A stretch of DNA of 64,000 bases from an uncultured Porphyromonadaceae bacterium (GTDB taxonomy: Bacteria; Bacteroidota; Bacteroidia; Bacteroidales; Muribaculaceae). A model generated the notes under the pieces. It had not been told where the DNA came from and did no database searches. It saw only the letters and a program-made list of their open reading frames with translations. The position numbers and the translations under genes are program-made. Positions 35,895-45,421 of this stretch are shown piece after piece. The stretch lies in assembly GCA_937892215.1 (NCBI GenBank), contig CALAVE010000026.1, positions 3,246 to 67,245 of the forward strand, given 5' to 3'. Position 1 is the stretch's first letter, and each line of letters begins with the position of its first letter.

Positions 35895-36977
35895 ATGGTT
35901 AATAAGAACTTAGATGAGGCGAAGAAGCGTAAGAATGACGAGTTTTATACACAGTATGCAGATATAGAGCGCGAAGTGCTGGCATACGTGGAATATGACC
36001 CCGATGTGTTTAGAGGAAAGACAATTTTGCTGCCCTGCGATGATCCGGAATGGAGCAATTTCACCTTGTTTTTCGCGAATCGATTTGAGGAGTTCGGGTT
36101 AAAAAAGTTGATTTCCACCAGTTACGCGCCCGATGCCAAGAAGATTCAGAACAAGCAACCGTCACTATTTGAACTCGAATCGGAGCAATACGATCCTGCC
36201 AAGAGCAACTGCAAAGGCAAGATATTCGTGCTTGACCACGATATTACGGGCGATGGTAAGGTGACGTTCGATGACCTGCAGTGGCAATACCTTGATGGTG
36301 ACGGAGACTTCCGCAGTGATGAGGTGAAGAGACTACGCGACGAGGCTGACATTATTATCACAAATCCTCCATTCTCGCTATTTCGTGAGTTTTTCGGATG
36401 GTTAATGGAGGCGAATAAAGAGTTTCTTATAATTGGAAACATCAATGCAATCACATACAAAGAAATTTTTCCACACTTCAAGGCAAACGAAGTGTGGCTT
36501 GGAAATGGTTTTCAAGGAGGGAACGCATACTTCGGAGTTGAGATGCATCGGGATTTTTCAGATGGGGTATATAACGAGAAGACAGGACTTGTGAAATTCA
36601 GGAATTGTTGTTGGTTTACCAATATTGACCATGGGCGGCGACATCAGCCGTTGCAACTAATGACGATGGCAGATAATATCAAATTCAAGACTGATAAGTC
36701 ACTGATAGGATTAAAGGAATATAGGCACTATGATAATTATGATGCGATAGAGGTGCCAGCCACAAAGTGCATTCCAAGCGATTACGATGGAGCAATGGGT
36801 GTGCCTGTAACATTCCTGGATAAGTATTGTCCTGAACAATTTGAGATAATAGGTGCATCGGAAAGTGAAGGCGTGGGCTTTTCATGTGGATTGTGGCATA
36901 GCCAAAGTAAAATATCCCAGCCGGCAGTGGATGGAGTGCGGAAGTATAAGAGATTATTAATACGTAAAAAGCGATAA
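35895..36977 (+). CDS. Adenine-specific DNA methyltransferase, EcoRI family
   Basis: A 360-residue methyltransferase. [19 protein letters not shown] near 150-168 contains the N-P-P-F catalytic motif of N6-adenine methylases, and [16 protein letters not shown] near 46 is the probable AdoMet region. [10 protein letters not shown] just before the NPPF motif and the end KRLLIRKKR are features I associate with the EcoRI_methylase family. The ATG at 35895 is chosen because it lies directly after the inverted repeat; a start at 35856 would lie inside it. The stop is two bases before a DUF262-HNH gene, so the pair is almost certainly one transcript and probably a restriction-modification or related defence unit. 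Confidence 0.87.
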   Translation: MVNKNLDEAKKRKNDEFYTQYADIEREVLAYVEYDPDVFRGKTILLPCDDPEWSNFTLFFANRFEEFGLKKLISTSYAPDAKKIQNKQPSLFELESEQYDPAKSNCKGKIFVLDHDITGDGKVTFDDLQWQYLDGDGDFRSDEVKRLRDEADIIITNPPFSLFREFFGWLMEANKEFLIIGNINAITYKEIFPHFKANEVWLGNGFQGGNAYFGVEMHRDFSDGVYNEKTGLVKFRNCCWFTNIDHGRRHQPLQLMTMADNIKFKTDKSLIGLKEYRHYDNYDAIEVPATKCIPSDYDGAMGVPVTFLDKYCPEQFEIIGASESEGVGFSCGLWHSQSKISQPAVDGVRKYKRLLIRKKR

Positions 36978-36979
36978 AT

Positions 36980-38158
36980 ATGAAAACAACATTGTTAACA
37001 GACCTCACGGTAGAAGATATATGTAAAGGGTTCACTTATAGTGAACTGGAGCAAAAAGGATTGTTTGGCTGGGGTGGTAAACTCACAATCCAACCCGAGT
37101 ATCAGCGTCACTACATCTATGGCGACGGTAAAAAAGACGTGGAAGTTGTTCGCAGTTTGCTGAAAGGCTATCCGCTTGGGTTGATATACTTTGTGAAAAC
37201 CGCCGAGGGGCAATATGAAGTATTGGACGGTCAGCAGCGTATCACGTCATTCGGACGGTTTCTAACCGGGCGGTTCTCAATAAAGGATGATGACGGCCGC
37301 GATAAGCAAATTACAGGTCTGAGCCAAGACAAGCAAAAGCGACTAAGGGAGAGTCGCCTTACAATATATGTGTGTGAAGGGACGGAAAGTGAGATTAAGA
37401 ACTGGTTTGAGACCATAAATATAGCAGGTGTTCAACTAACTGAGCAAGAGAAAAGGAACGCAATATTCAGCGGACCGTTCGTGAGTGCCGCGAAAGCGGT
37501 GTTCAGCAATTCAAACAATACAGAAATGGTGAAGTGGAGTACCTATATCAAGGGAAATCCAAAGCGTCAGGAGATACTGGAAGAGGCATTAAGATGGGTA
37601 TCGGAAGCGGAGAGTGACAAAGGGCGGATAGATGCCTATATGAGTGCTCACAGAACTGATACCGACATAAAGGAACTGGTTAATTACTATGACAGTGTAA
37701 TAAGTTGGGTGAATTCGACTTTTATTGATGTTCATGATAGAATGAGGGGCTTGCAATGGGGTCGTTTGTGGCGCACCTATCATAACAAAGGCTACGATCC
37801 GGAAAAGCTATCGGTGCGAATAAATGAATTGCTTGCCGATGAACAGGTGACCGATAAAAGTGGAATATGGGAATATGTGCTTGGAGGCGAGGTTCAACCG
37901 AGTCTGCTAAATATCAGGGTGTTTGACAAACGGACGGCGAAAAAGGTGTATGATAAGCAGACGAATAACGCAAAAGCAGCAGGTAAGAGCAACTGCCTGT
38001 TATGTGCAGTGGGTCACGGCGCTAACCGTGCGAAGATATGGAACTTTAACGAAATGGAGGCAGACCATGTGACAGCATGGAGCAAAGGCGGTGCAACGGA
38101 TGAGAATAACTGCCAGATGCTATGCAAAACGCATAACAGGGCAAAGGGAAATAGGTGA
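36980..38158 (+). CDS. DUF262 and HNH-endonuclease fusion, probable restriction partner
   Basis: A 392-residue protein. The N-terminal 220 residues are a DUF262 domain: [14 protein letters not shown] near 36 and [17 protein letters not shown] near 78 carry the D-G-Q-Q-R signature, a ParB-like NTP-binding site as in GmrS and other phage-defence proteins. A helical linker follows. The C-terminal 60 residues are an HNH nuclease: CLLCAVGHG supplies the Cys pair, [12 protein letters not shown] the catalytic His, and [14 protein letters not shown] the closing Asn and His. It starts 2 bases after the EcoRI-family methyltransferase. A modification-guided or classical restriction role is inferred from this pairing. 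Confidence 0.87.
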   Translation: MKTTLLTDLTVEDICKGFTYSELEQKGLFGWGGKLTIQPEYQRHYIYGDGKKDVEVVRSLLKGYPLGLIYFVKTAEGQYEVLDGQQRITSFGRFLTGRFSIKDDDGRDKQITGLSQDKQKRLRESRLTIYVCEGTESEIKNWFETINIAGVQLTEQEKRNAIFSGPFVSAAKAVFSNSNNTEMVKWSTYIKGNPKRQEILEEALRWVSEAESDKGRIDAYMSAHRTDTDIKELVNYYDSVISWVNSTFIDVHDRMRGLQWGRLWRTYHNKGYDPEKLSVRINELLADEQVTDKSGIWEYVLGGEVQPSLLNIRVFDKRTAKKVYDKQTNNAKAAGKSNCLLCAVGHGANRAKIWNFNEMEADHVTAWSKGGATDENNCQMLCKTHNRAKGNR

Positions 38159-38188
38159 AGGCAATAGAACGAGAGCGCAAATGATTAA

Positions 38189-38290
38189 ACCCAAGTAGGA
38201 ATAAGGCCGACGGAATGTTAATTATAAAGTCTGTTTATGCCATACCAGTTTTTATTTTGACATAAATCCTAATGGCCCATTCGGGCTAAA
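38189..38290. repeat. Inverted-repeat element, copy 2 (internally deleted)
   Basis: A shorter copy of the element at 16605-16786. The 28-base block 38205-38232 is identical to 16621-16648, and 38258-38274 is identical to 16759-16775. About 80 interior bases are missing, and the left terminal repeat is degraded. It lies directly after the DUF262-HNH gene. Confidence 0.6.
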
Positions 38291-38356
38291 GTCTTGCATC
38301 TGCTTGATATAAATTCAAAATCAGAGCAAGTTTATTTATAGAACCTACCTTATAAA

Positions 38357-38388
38357 TTTGGAGATATAAAATATTGGTTGTAAATTTG
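38357..38388 (+). promoter_or_regulatory. Promoter of the DUF234 ATPase
   Basis: TTTG (38357-38360) and TAAATTTG (38381-38388) are 20 bases apart. Transcription would start inside the palindrome at 38387-38417. Confidence 0.7.
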
Positions 38389-38417
38389 CAACGGCTGTTA
38401 CAGTAACGGCTGTTGCA
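38387..38417 (+). promoter_or_regulatory. 31-base palindrome overlapping the ATPase transcription start
   Basis: The site is built from two direct copies of AACGGCTGTT. It also reads as a near-palindrome in which the few non-matching positions off the centre would be G-U pairs in RNA. It begins within the -7 box and ends 13 bases before the ATG. A dimeric repressor site or a 5' hairpin in the mRNA are both possible. Confidence 0.6.
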
Positions 38418-38429
38418 AAAATATGGTGT

Positions 38430-39740
38430 ATGAAATTCTATGGCAGAGATAAGGAAATTGAGTTGTTGAGGAGAATAGAAGAACTCTCATCCAACTATGC
38501 GCAAATGACTGTAGTGACCGGCCGTCGTCGAATTGGTAAGACGACACTTGTAAAGCGCGCTTGTAAGCGGCTACCTTTTGTGTATCTGTTTATAGGTCGG
38601 AAGAGCGAGACCATGCTTTGCAGGGAGTTTGCCGAAGTGATTCTAAACACCCTTGGAATTGATTTGGGAGAGTTTACGTCGTTCAGCCGGCTCTTTACTG
38701 TGCTTATGAAACAGTCGAAGATTGTTAATTTCACGCTGGTACTGGACGAGTTTCAGAATTTCAGGTTCGTCAATGAGGGGGTGTTCAGCGATATGCAGAA
38801 CATCTGGGATACGTATAAAGACGAGAGCAAGATTAACCTTATAGTGTGCGGTTCGGTCAATAGCATGATGAGCAAAATCTTTGATGACAAGAAGGAGCCA
38901 CTATATGGTCGTGCCAGCAATCGGCTGCTCCTACAGCCCTTTCCAACCTTGGTTTTGAAGGAAATTCTTGGAGACTTCAATCCCGATTATACACATGATG
39001 ACTTGCTGACCCTATATATGACAACAGGAGGAGTGGCGAAGTACGTTGAGGAAATGCTGATTCATGGAGCCTCCTGCAAGGAAACCATGCTGAAGCAGTT
39101 CATAGGTTATGGGTCTTACTTTGTGCCCGAGGGAAAAGAGATGTTGAGTGATGAGATGGGGCATGACAGTGGCAACTACTTTTCGATTCTCAATGCCATT
39201 GCAGAGGGAAAGAATAGCCGAGGAGATATCAAGAGTTACACTGGCATTGAGCCTGGAGGGTATTTGGACAAGTTGGAAAAGCAGTACGACCTGATCTATC
39301 GCTACCGGCCCTATCTTGCCACAGAGCAAAGCCATAATGTGAAATATGGTATAAAGGATAATTTCTTGCGCTTTTGGTTCCGATTTGTGCAGAAATATAT
39401 CAGTGCGGTAGAAATAGGGAACACAGACTATGTACTAAAGAAAATGCAGGCCGACTACGAGACTTATTCGGGCTTGGTTCTGGAACAATATCTGCGCCAG
39501 CAGTTTGCAGAGACAGGGTGTTACAACCTTGTAACAAACTACTGGGAACGTGACGGAAACAATGAGATAGATTTGGTCGCAGTCAATGAAGTGGAGCGGC
39601 ATATCACCATTGGCGAGATTAAGCGTCAAGCTCAGCGCATCAATATTAATCTCTTGAAGGAGAAGGCCTCTCACATAGTGGCCAAATTGCATCGCCGTTA
39701 CACGATTGAGTACGTGGGGTTGTCGATGGACGATATGTGA
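38430..39740 (+). CDS. AAA-type ATPase with DUF234 nuclease-like C-terminus
   Basis: A 436-residue protein. Walker A is GRRRIGKTTLVKRA at about 30-43, and Walker B is FTLVLDEFQNF near 98. A sensor-like IVCGSVNSMMSK follows, placing it in the archaeal-type ATPase_2 (MNS/STAND-related) family. The C-terminal 100 residues are DUF234, with EIDLVAVNEVERHITIGEIK forming a PD-(D/E)XK-like core (E-I-D and G-E-I-K). Such proteins are numerous in Bacteroidales, of unknown function, and often placed near mobile or defence genes. It has its own promoter and operator-like palindrome and lies 271 bases beyond the restriction pair. Confidence 0.83.
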   Translation: MKFYGRDKEIELLRRIEELSSNYAQMTVVTGRRRIGKTTLVKRACKRLPFVYLFIGRKSETMLCREFAEVILNTLGIDLGEFTSFSRLFTVLMKQSKIVNFTLVLDEFQNFRFVNEGVFSDMQNIWDTYKDESKINLIVCGSVNSMMSKIFDDKKEPLYGRASNRLLLQPFPTLVLKEILGDFNPDYTHDDLLTLYMTTGGVAKYVEEMLIHGASCKETMLKQFIGYGSYFVPEGKEMLSDEMGHDSGNYFSILNAIAEGKNSRGDIKSYTGIEPGGYLDKLEKQYDLIYRYRPYLATEQSHNVKYGIKDNFLRFWFRFVQKYISAVEIGNTDYVLKKMQADYETYSGLVLEQYLRQQFAETGCYNLVTNYWERDGNNEIDLVAVNEVERHITIGEIKRQAQRININLLKEKASHIVAKLHRRYTIEYVGLSMDDM

Positions 39741-39763
39741 TTGTAATGTTTTTTGGGTGGGGG

Positions 39764-42700
39764 TTATTTGTGGCAGATGTCGGCGAAACGGCAGTATGAG
39801 CAGTGGTGGTTGCTGGTGTCGGCGGTTTGCGGGAAGTTGCCGCTTCTCAGCCTTTCGAGGACAAGAACCATATTCTCGATGAAATCCTTGTTGAGTTCGC
39901 ATTCGCGAGTGATGGTGACTTGCTTTGAAGCGCGAGGTTTGCCGAAGGCGACCCTGAAATCATCGTTGCGAAGAGAATAGATTATGGGCTGAACCTCGTC
40001 CACTTCGGGGTGGAGTTGCAGGTATGCGTTGCAGTAGAGTAATAACTGTAGTATGGCCTTTTTCCGTTTTTCCCTTTCGGATGTGAAGAGTTCAGAGATA
40101 TCGGCGAAAGAGGTTTTGTCGGAGCCGGTCTTGTAGTCAATGATTCTGACGGGTCCGGTTCCGTTGATTCGGTCGATTCGGTCGGCTCGGAACTGGAAGT
40201 TGAAGTCAATGTCGCCAATCTTAAGATTCAGATAGTGAGGTGACTCGCACTCAAGAACCTGAATGAAGGCCGAATCTCCACCGCTTTGCCGGAGCAGTTG
40301 CCGGTCTTGATTGATGGCATTCATAGCGTAGAGTTTCAGTGCTTCAAAGATGATGACAGCCTGTCCGGTGAGCGGCTCGTGGTGCCGTTCGGGCGGACGT
40401 TTCATGAAAGAGCGGTTGATGTTACGCTTGATAGCCGTGTCGAGTTTGCCAGCAGAAATGAAATGATTAATGTCTTTTAGAGAAACGTAGTGCGGCGACG
40501 AGCAGCCATCTGGGAAGTAAAGGTCGTTGAGCGAATCGTGTACGATGGTGCCGAAGGTGGCCGCATCCATGAAGTCGGACTCGGGGTTGTCGTTATTGAA
40601 TCCGCAGATGTTTTGCAGGTAGAACTGCAGAGGGCAATTGATGAAATTGTTGATGGAACTGGCTGAGAGCATTTTTACGCCATTAAGTCGCGGGTCATCG
40701 CTCTGAGAGGCGAGAGCAATGTCGTTATCGGTGCGGAAATATGCGTCGGCCTTGTAGGTGTCGTGCAGAGTGACGTCGTATTCTGAGGTGGGCTCCTGAT
40801 GCAGAGAAATTTCGCGGTAGGTGATATCCGCATTGTAAACCTGTCGCAGTTGCCTGATGAATCGCGATGGCTCGCTGGAGCCGAAAGCCTGAGTGGCACT
40901 GTTGTGGATGAGCCACACATTAGAAGCACGGCAAATCATACGGTAGAAGTAGTAGGTGGAGGCCTCTTCCTGCGCCTCGACAGTGGGCAGCCCGTAGGCA
41001 CGGCGTAGCAGATGAGGTATGAAAGACGGCTTGAAAGCGTTTTTGTGCGGGAAGACACGCTCGTTGACCGAAAGGATGACAATGTTGCTGAAGTCGAGAG
41101 AACGAGTTTCGAGAGTTCCCATGATTTGGAGCCCCTGCAGCGGTTCGCCCTCTAAAGGAATGCTCATTACGGCCGAAAGTCGCTCGATGATGCTGAGCAC
41201 ACTCATTTCTGACATCTTGATGTCAAATCGAAGAACAACGCTATGCAACTGAGCCAAGATGGCGACAAACTGGTCGATGAAAGCACACTGTAGCGGTAGC
41301 GCCATGCGAGGCGCATCGTCGTCGGCTGATGAATCCTGCGGTGTGCTGTCGCTGATGATGGATTGCCTAATGTCGGCGGCGAGGTCGCTCAGCGACGAGA
41401 TGAATCGCAGCGTTTCGGCGGCCGAATCGTTCTCGTCAATGACAGAGAACAGACATTCCAGCGGAGAGCCAGCAAACATCTGAGCGGGGACGTCGAGGAT
41501 AAATTCGTCGTCGATTTTATGGAGAATGGGAGTGACCACCGCATTGTAGTTGGAGCGAATGACCGGATGAGAGAGCACATCCTTGACAAAGTCGCGGAAG
41601 AAAGCCCAGTTTTCGCCGCGTCGGCGGGCGGCGATGTGCATGCGCGCGACGGTGCGAATGAGCGACATGATGTCGCTGTTGCGGAGCGGATAGCCCATGG
41701 TGACGTTAACCTTGCTGACGTTGTGGGGCAAGGCGTTGATGAGCGGTAGCAGCAGGTTCTCGTCGGGCAGCACCACAGCCGTGTCGGGCACGTTGTCACT
41801 ATAAGGGATTTCCTTGCTCTGGTCGCTGAGGAGTCGTGCCACATAGTGTGCCTGTCCGATGTTAGAAGGAACGGCTACGGAGTGGATGGTGGCCGGGAAT
41901 GAAGATATTTCCTGCGGCTGAAAGTCCTGCGGCATGGGGAAGGCCTCGCGGTTGGCGGTGATGTGGCGAGCACCGCAGTTTCCCTGGTTCTTGAGAGCCG
42001 GCGATGCGTCGTCCCAGAAGAAGTCGGCAACATTTTTCTGTTTCAGGTATTTGAACAGTTGCTGCTCGCACTTGGAAATGATGTTGAACCCAACGAATAC
42101 ATATCGCTTGAAAGGAAGGTGCTCGGCATCAAAGTCCCTGATGATTTCCACCGCGTCGCGATAAGTCTTACCCTCGTAGGAGAGATTCTCGCGGGTGAGG
42201 CTGTCGCGGAAAGCGTTGTAGAGGCGGAGCATACTGTTCCAGAGAGCGTTGTACTTGTCGGTGACGCTACTGTCTTGCCCGCCTTGGAGATGTTTCCAGA
42301 AACTTTCTTCGTCGGAAGGGGAGTTGATGTTGATATTGAGGTATCGGATGAGGATATCCTTAACGTCGTCGGGGATATAGTCGGTGCCAATCTCGCGCAG
42401 AGAGGCCGCGTTGGAGAAAAGTTGAGAGGGGTCGATGAGGTACTTGTCGGTCTCGTTGAAGTCGCTGAGGACCACGTTCCCCCAGAAGATGAACCTGTCG
42501 AAAGGGTAGTCCTTGTCGGTCTGTCCGGACAGTTGCAGATAGCAGCGGTAGAGGATGAAGAGCGCCTCGACTTGAGAGGCCGGAGTCTGCCCGGTGATGT
42601 CGCTCATGAAGTCGGTGATGTTAGTCACCTGCGGAGTTATAACGGGTTTGTCCGAGAGAATGCAGTCGGAGAGTTCCTTGAGGAAGAACGTACCGCTTCG

Positions 42701-42841
42701 GCGGTTAGGGAAAACGAAGCAGTAGCGGTAAAGTTCGGGGTCGTTTTTAGATATGTAATACTGCGCAACTTGCCTGAGGAACGGTGTGAGTTCGGCGGAG
42801 TGTTGTTGCTGAGTTTGTGCTGCGGTGGGGTTTGTATTCAT
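39764..42841 (-). CDS. AddB-like PD-(D/E)XK exonuclease
   Basis: A 1025-residue protein resembling the AddB subunit of Bacteroidota AddAB recombination enzymes. The N-terminus (CFVFPNRRSGTFFLKELSD) is a helicase-like fold whose Walker A is degenerate. IVILSVNERVFPHKNAFKPS near 575 is typical of AddB. The C-terminus has a RecB-type nuclease domain: FGTIVHDSLNDLY near 790, FRADRIDRING and RIIDYKTGSDKTSF near 900 with the D and D-Y-K residues. It ends in a cysteine group (HHCSYCRFADICHK), possibly part of an Fe-S staple. The AddA helicase partner is not in the window. The holB gene is the next gene upstream on the same strand. Confidence 0.85.
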   Translation of the reverse strand: MNTNPTAAQTQQQHSAELTPFLRQVAQYYISKNDPELYRYCFVFPNRRSGTFFLKELSDCILSDKPVITPQVTNITDFMSDITGQTPASQVEALFILYRCYLQLSGQTDKDYPFDRFIFWGNVVLSDFNETDKYLIDPSQLFSNAASLREIGTDYIPDDVKDILIRYLNININSPSDEESFWKHLQGGQDSSVTDKYNALWNSMLRLYNAFRDSLTRENLSYEGKTYRDAVEIIRDFDAEHLPFKRYVFVGFNIISKCEQQLFKYLKQKNVADFFWDDASPALKNQGNCGARHITANREAFPMPQDFQPQEISSFPATIHSVAVPSNIGQAHYVARLLSDQSKEIPYSDNVPDTAVVLPDENLLLPLINALPHNVSKVNVTMGYPLRNSDIMSLIRTVARMHIAARRRGENWAFFRDFVKDVLSHPVIRSNYNAVVTPILHKIDDEFILDVPAQMFAGSPLECLFSVIDENDSAAETLRFISSLSDLAADIRQSIISDSTPQDSSADDDAPRMALPLQCAFIDQFVAILAQLHSVVLRFDIKMSEMSVLSIIERLSAVMSIPLEGEPLQGLQIMGTLETRSLDFSNIVILSVNERVFPHKNAFKPSFIPHLLRRAYGLPTVEAQEEASTYYFYRMICRASNVWLIHNSATQAFGSSEPSRFIRQLRQVYNADITYREISLHQEPTSEYDVTLHDTYKADAYFRTDNDIALASQSDDPRLNGVKMLSASSINNFINCPLQFYLQNICGFNNDNPESDFMDAATFGTIVHDSLNDLYFPDGCSSPHYVSLKDINHFISAGKLDTAIKRNINRSFMKRPPERHHEPLTGQAVIIFEALKLYAMNAINQDRQLLRQSGGDSAFIQVLECESPHYLNLKIGDIDFNFQFRADRIDRINGTGPVRIIDYKTGSDKTSFADISELFTSEREKRKKAILQLLLYCNAYLQLHPEVDEVQPIIYSLRNDDFRVAFGKPRASKQVTITRECELNKDFIENMVLVLERLRSGNFPQTADTSNHHCSYCRFADICHK

Positions 42842-42857
42842 GGGAGAGGACGGGTGC

Positions 42858-43976
42858 TTATTTCTTGATTAGGAGTGTGATTTTGACGGCGAGGTCGAAA
42901 AGGACTATTTTTGCGTTGGCGTTGCGTTGTATGTCGCTCTCGGCTCGTGAGAACTCGGCAATCATCTGCTCAACGTTCTGCTCATTGATGAACGGAGCGA
43001 AACGGGTGCTGAACTGCTGTTCCTCGCGAGTGAGGTAATTGAGCTGAGGCACTTTCAGGTTGTAGATGAAATTTTCTCGAACCATACGTGCGCAGTAGAT
43101 GAGGAAGCGGCGTGCCTTCTCGCGCTTGAAGTCGGCAATCTGCTCGCTCCACGTTTTGAGTGACTTGAGGTCGCGCAGGTAGGCGAGGCGCATCAGCTGC
43201 ACGAATTTCTCGTGGAAGGCCTTTGTCTCGCTGGACGCCTCCAGATTCTGGAGCGCCTGCTTGACGTTGCCGTCGGCTGCCGCGGCAGCGACGAGAGCGT
43301 CGTTATAGTCGGTTCCAAGCGAGGCGGCAAAATACCGCGCAATCTGTTCCACCGACGGTCGTCGCAGTTCAATTCTCTGAGTGCGCGAGAAGATGGTGGG
43401 TAGAATCTCCTTGGCATTGTTGCTGACGAGGATGAATATGCTATCGGGGTCGGGCTCTTCGATGAGTTTGAGAAGCTTGTTGGCGCAAGCCTCGTTCATT
43501 TTCTCGGGTAGCCACATGATGAGAATCTTATACTTGGCTGTGAAGGAAGAAAGACTCATCTTGCGAAGTATGGAGTTACTCTCGGCGGCATAGATGAGCG
43601 GCTGCGCGTTCTCGTTCTTGAGCAGAGCGAGCCAGTACTCGTAGTTCTCGATGGGGCTTTCTGTGATGAACTTACGCCACTCGTCGATGAAGAGGTCGCT
43701 GGTGGTGTTCTCGCCCTTTCCTGTGACGGGGAAGGAGAAGAACGTGTCGCCGTGATTGAGCGACTGGTGCTGAAGGCAAGATGGGCAGCGGCCGCAGCTG
43801 TCGCCGTGTTCGCGGTTGGTACAGTGGATGTACTGTGCTGTGGCACGCGCCAGCGCCAACTTGGGAATTCCCGGGTCGCCGTGCAGTAGCAGCGCGTGCG
43901 GGATGTGGTCGGAATCAACGACACGCCTGATTTGTTCGATGGCCTTTTCGTTGCCTATTATGTCGCTAAATTTCAT
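42858..43976 (-). CDS. holB: DNA polymerase III subunit delta prime
   Basis: A 372-residue clamp-loader subunit. LLLHGDPGIPKLALARATAQ near 28 is a degenerate Walker A loop, as expected for the non-hydrolysing delta prime. The zinc module DSCGRCPSCLQHQ lies near 57. LLKLIEEPDPDSIFILVSNN and IFSRTQRIELRRPS contain the remaining AAA+ elements, including the S-R-T sensor. A full-length family member. It has its own minus-strand promoter at 44004-44034. The end is 16 bases from the AddB-like gene, so replication and repair genes may share a transcript. Confidence 0.88.
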   Translation of the reverse strand: MKFSDIIGNEKAIEQIRRVVDSDHIPHALLLHGDPGIPKLALARATAQYIHCTNREHGDSCGRCPSCLQHQSLNHGDTFFSFPVTGKGENTTSDLFIDEWRKFITESPIENYEYWLALLKNENAQPLIYAAESNSILRKMSLSSFTAKYKILIMWLPEKMNEACANKLLKLIEEPDPDSIFILVSNNAKEILPTIFSRTQRIELRRPSVEQIARYFAASLGTDYNDALVAAAAADGNVKQALQNLEASSETKAFHEKFVQLMRLAYLRDLKSLKTWSEQIADFKREKARRFLIYCARMVRENFIYNLKVPQLNYLTREEQQFSTRFAPFINEQNVEQMIAEFSRAESDIQRNANAKIVLFDLAVKITLLIKK

Positions 43977-44003
43977 AGAAATCGGGATTTTGTATTATAG
44001 ATG

Positions 44004-44034
44004 CAAAATTAGTGATAAAAGAAGTTTATGCAAA
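44004..44034 (-). promoter_or_regulatory. Promoter of holB
   Basis: On the minus strand TAATTTTG (44004-44011) and TTTG (44031-44034) are 19 bases apart, just upstream of the holB start at 43976. Confidence 0.7.
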
Positions 44035-44075
44035 GGATATACCAGAAAAAGTTATGAAAATGGTGGAGAAGTAAG

Positions 44076-44106
44076 TTGCGAGAAAGTGGATTTTTTATTA
44101 AATTTG
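44076..44106 (+). promoter_or_regulatory. Promoter of fbaA
   Basis: TTG (44076-44078) and TAAATTTG (44099-44106) are 20 bases apart. The predicted start near 44113 leaves a leader of about 44 bases. Confidence 0.75.
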
Positions 44107-44156
44107 CGGATAGTTAAGAAAAACATTAGTAACAGTTAAATAAAAAACGGATTAAA

Positions 44157-45155
44157 ATGGTAAGTTTTAAGGATTTAGGCCTTGTGAACACCCGTGAGAT
44201 GTTTGCGAAGGCGATTGACGGCGGATATGCAATTCCGGCATTCAACTTTAACAACATGGAGCAGCTGCAGGCAATAATCAAGGCTTCGGCTGAGACAAAG
44301 TCACCGGTGATACTTCAGGTGTCGAAGGGTGCCCGTAACTATGCTAACCAGACACTTCTTCGCTACATGGCAGAGGGAGCAGTGGAGTATGCAAAGGAAC
44401 TGGGCTGGGAGAATCCTCAGATAGTTCTTCACCTGGACCACGGCGACAGCTATGAGTTGTGCAAGAGTTGCGTTGACTTCGGTTTCTCGTCGGTGATGAT
44501 AGACGCATCGTCGCTTCCGTTTGAGGAGAACATAGCGCTGACGAAGAAGGTTGTGGAGTACGCTCACCAGTTTGATGTGACCGTTGAGGCAGAGCTGGGC
44601 GTGCTGGCCGGCGTGGAGGATGAGGTTCAGAGCGAAGTATCGCACTACACCAAGCCCGAGGAGGTGATAGAGTTCGCTACCCGCACGGGCTGCGATTCAC
44701 TTGCAATCTCGATAGGTACGAGCCACGGCGCATACAAGTTCAAGCCAGAGCAGTGCACGCGTGACCCGAAGACAGGTAAGCTGGTTCCCCCGCCACTGGC
44801 ATTCGACGTTCTGGACGCAATCATGGAGAAACTTCCGGGCTTCCCCATCGTGCTTCACGGCTCGTCTTCAGTGCCTCAGGAGTATGTGGACATGATTAAC
44901 AAGTACGGCGGCAAGTTGCCCGACGCGGTGGGTATCCCCGAGGAGCAACTGCGCAAGGCTGCCAAGAGCGCTGTGTGCAAGATTAACATTGACAGTGACT
45001 CACGTCTGGCCTTCACGGCAGCCGTACGCAAGGTGTTTGCCGAGAAGCCGGAAGAGTTTGACCCGCGCAAGTACTGTGGCCCGGCTCGCGATGAGATGGA
45101 GCGCCTGTACAAGCACAAAATCATTGAAGTGCTGGGCAGCGACGGCAAGGCATAA
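44157..45155 (+). CDS. fbaA: Class II fructose-1,6-bisphosphate aldolase
   Basis: A 332-residue zinc-dependent aldolase of glycolysis and gluconeogenesis. AIPAFNFNNMEQLQAII near 24, IVLHLDHGDSYELCKSCVD near 90 with the zinc-binding His and catalytic Asp, VEAELGVLAGVEDEV near 143, and FPIVLHGSSSVPQEYVDM near 228 with another zinc His. Length and motifs match the long class II form. It is a single-gene unit with its own promoter, and strong expression is expected. Confidence 0.94.
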   Translation: MVSFKDLGLVNTREMFAKAIDGGYAIPAFNFNNMEQLQAIIKASAETKSPVILQVSKGARNYANQTLLRYMAEGAVEYAKELGWENPQIVLHLDHGDSYELCKSCVDFGFSSVMIDASSLPFEENIALTKKVVEYAHQFDVTVEAELGVLAGVEDEVQSEVSHYTKPEEVIEFATRTGCDSLAISIGTSHGAYKFKPEQCTRDPKTGKLVPPPLAFDVLDAIMEKLPGFPIVLHGSSSVPQEYVDMINKYGGKLPDAVGIPEEQLRKAAKSAVCKINIDSDSRLAFTAAVRKVFAEKPEEFDPRKYCGPARDEMERLYKHKIIEVLGSDGKA

Positions 45156-45197
45156 AAGCGAAAAAAAGCCCATTGCGGCATGCTGAAAACTACAAGA

Positions 45198-45247
45198 CTG
45201 CGAACGACGCAAACAGCCCTAAAACGGCCGGGAGCGTACGTTCGCAG
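45198..45247 (+). other. Inverted repeat downstream of fbaA
   Basis: CTGCGAACG (45198-45206) and CGTTCGCAG (45239-45247) are exact reverse complements separated by 32 bases. There is no T tract, so it is not an obvious intrinsic terminator. The rest of the 266-base gap before the fucosidase holds the third repeat fragment and the fucosidase promoter. Confidence 0.4.
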
Positions 45248-45322
45248 TGCGTTTCGAGGATGAGGTGAGAGAGGTCGCGAAGGTGCGCCGGTGGCTATGT
45301 GAGGGAAAAGTGGAAAATAGCC

Positions 45323-45353
45323 TTGACAAAGGTGGCGAAAATGTGTAACTTTG
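45323..45353 (+). promoter_or_regulatory. Promoter of the alpha-L-fucosidase
   Basis: TTGACA beginning at 45323 and TAACTTTG (45346-45353) are 20 bases apart from the TTG, an excellent consensus match. Confidence 0.75.
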
Positions 45354-45370
45354 CAAACGAAAAAACAAGT

Positions 45371-45403
45371 GTAATAAATCCGAGTGACTGATTCGGGATA
45401 AAG
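45371..45403. repeat. Fragment of the dispersed inverted-repeat element, copy 3
   Basis: The segment ATAAATCC...TGA.TCGGG.TAAA resembles the right end of copy 1 (16763-16791), with about five differences. It lies in the 5' leader of the fucosidase gene, so this element end is transcribed there. Confidence 0.4.
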
Positions 45404-45421
45404 AGACTAAAAATTATTCTT

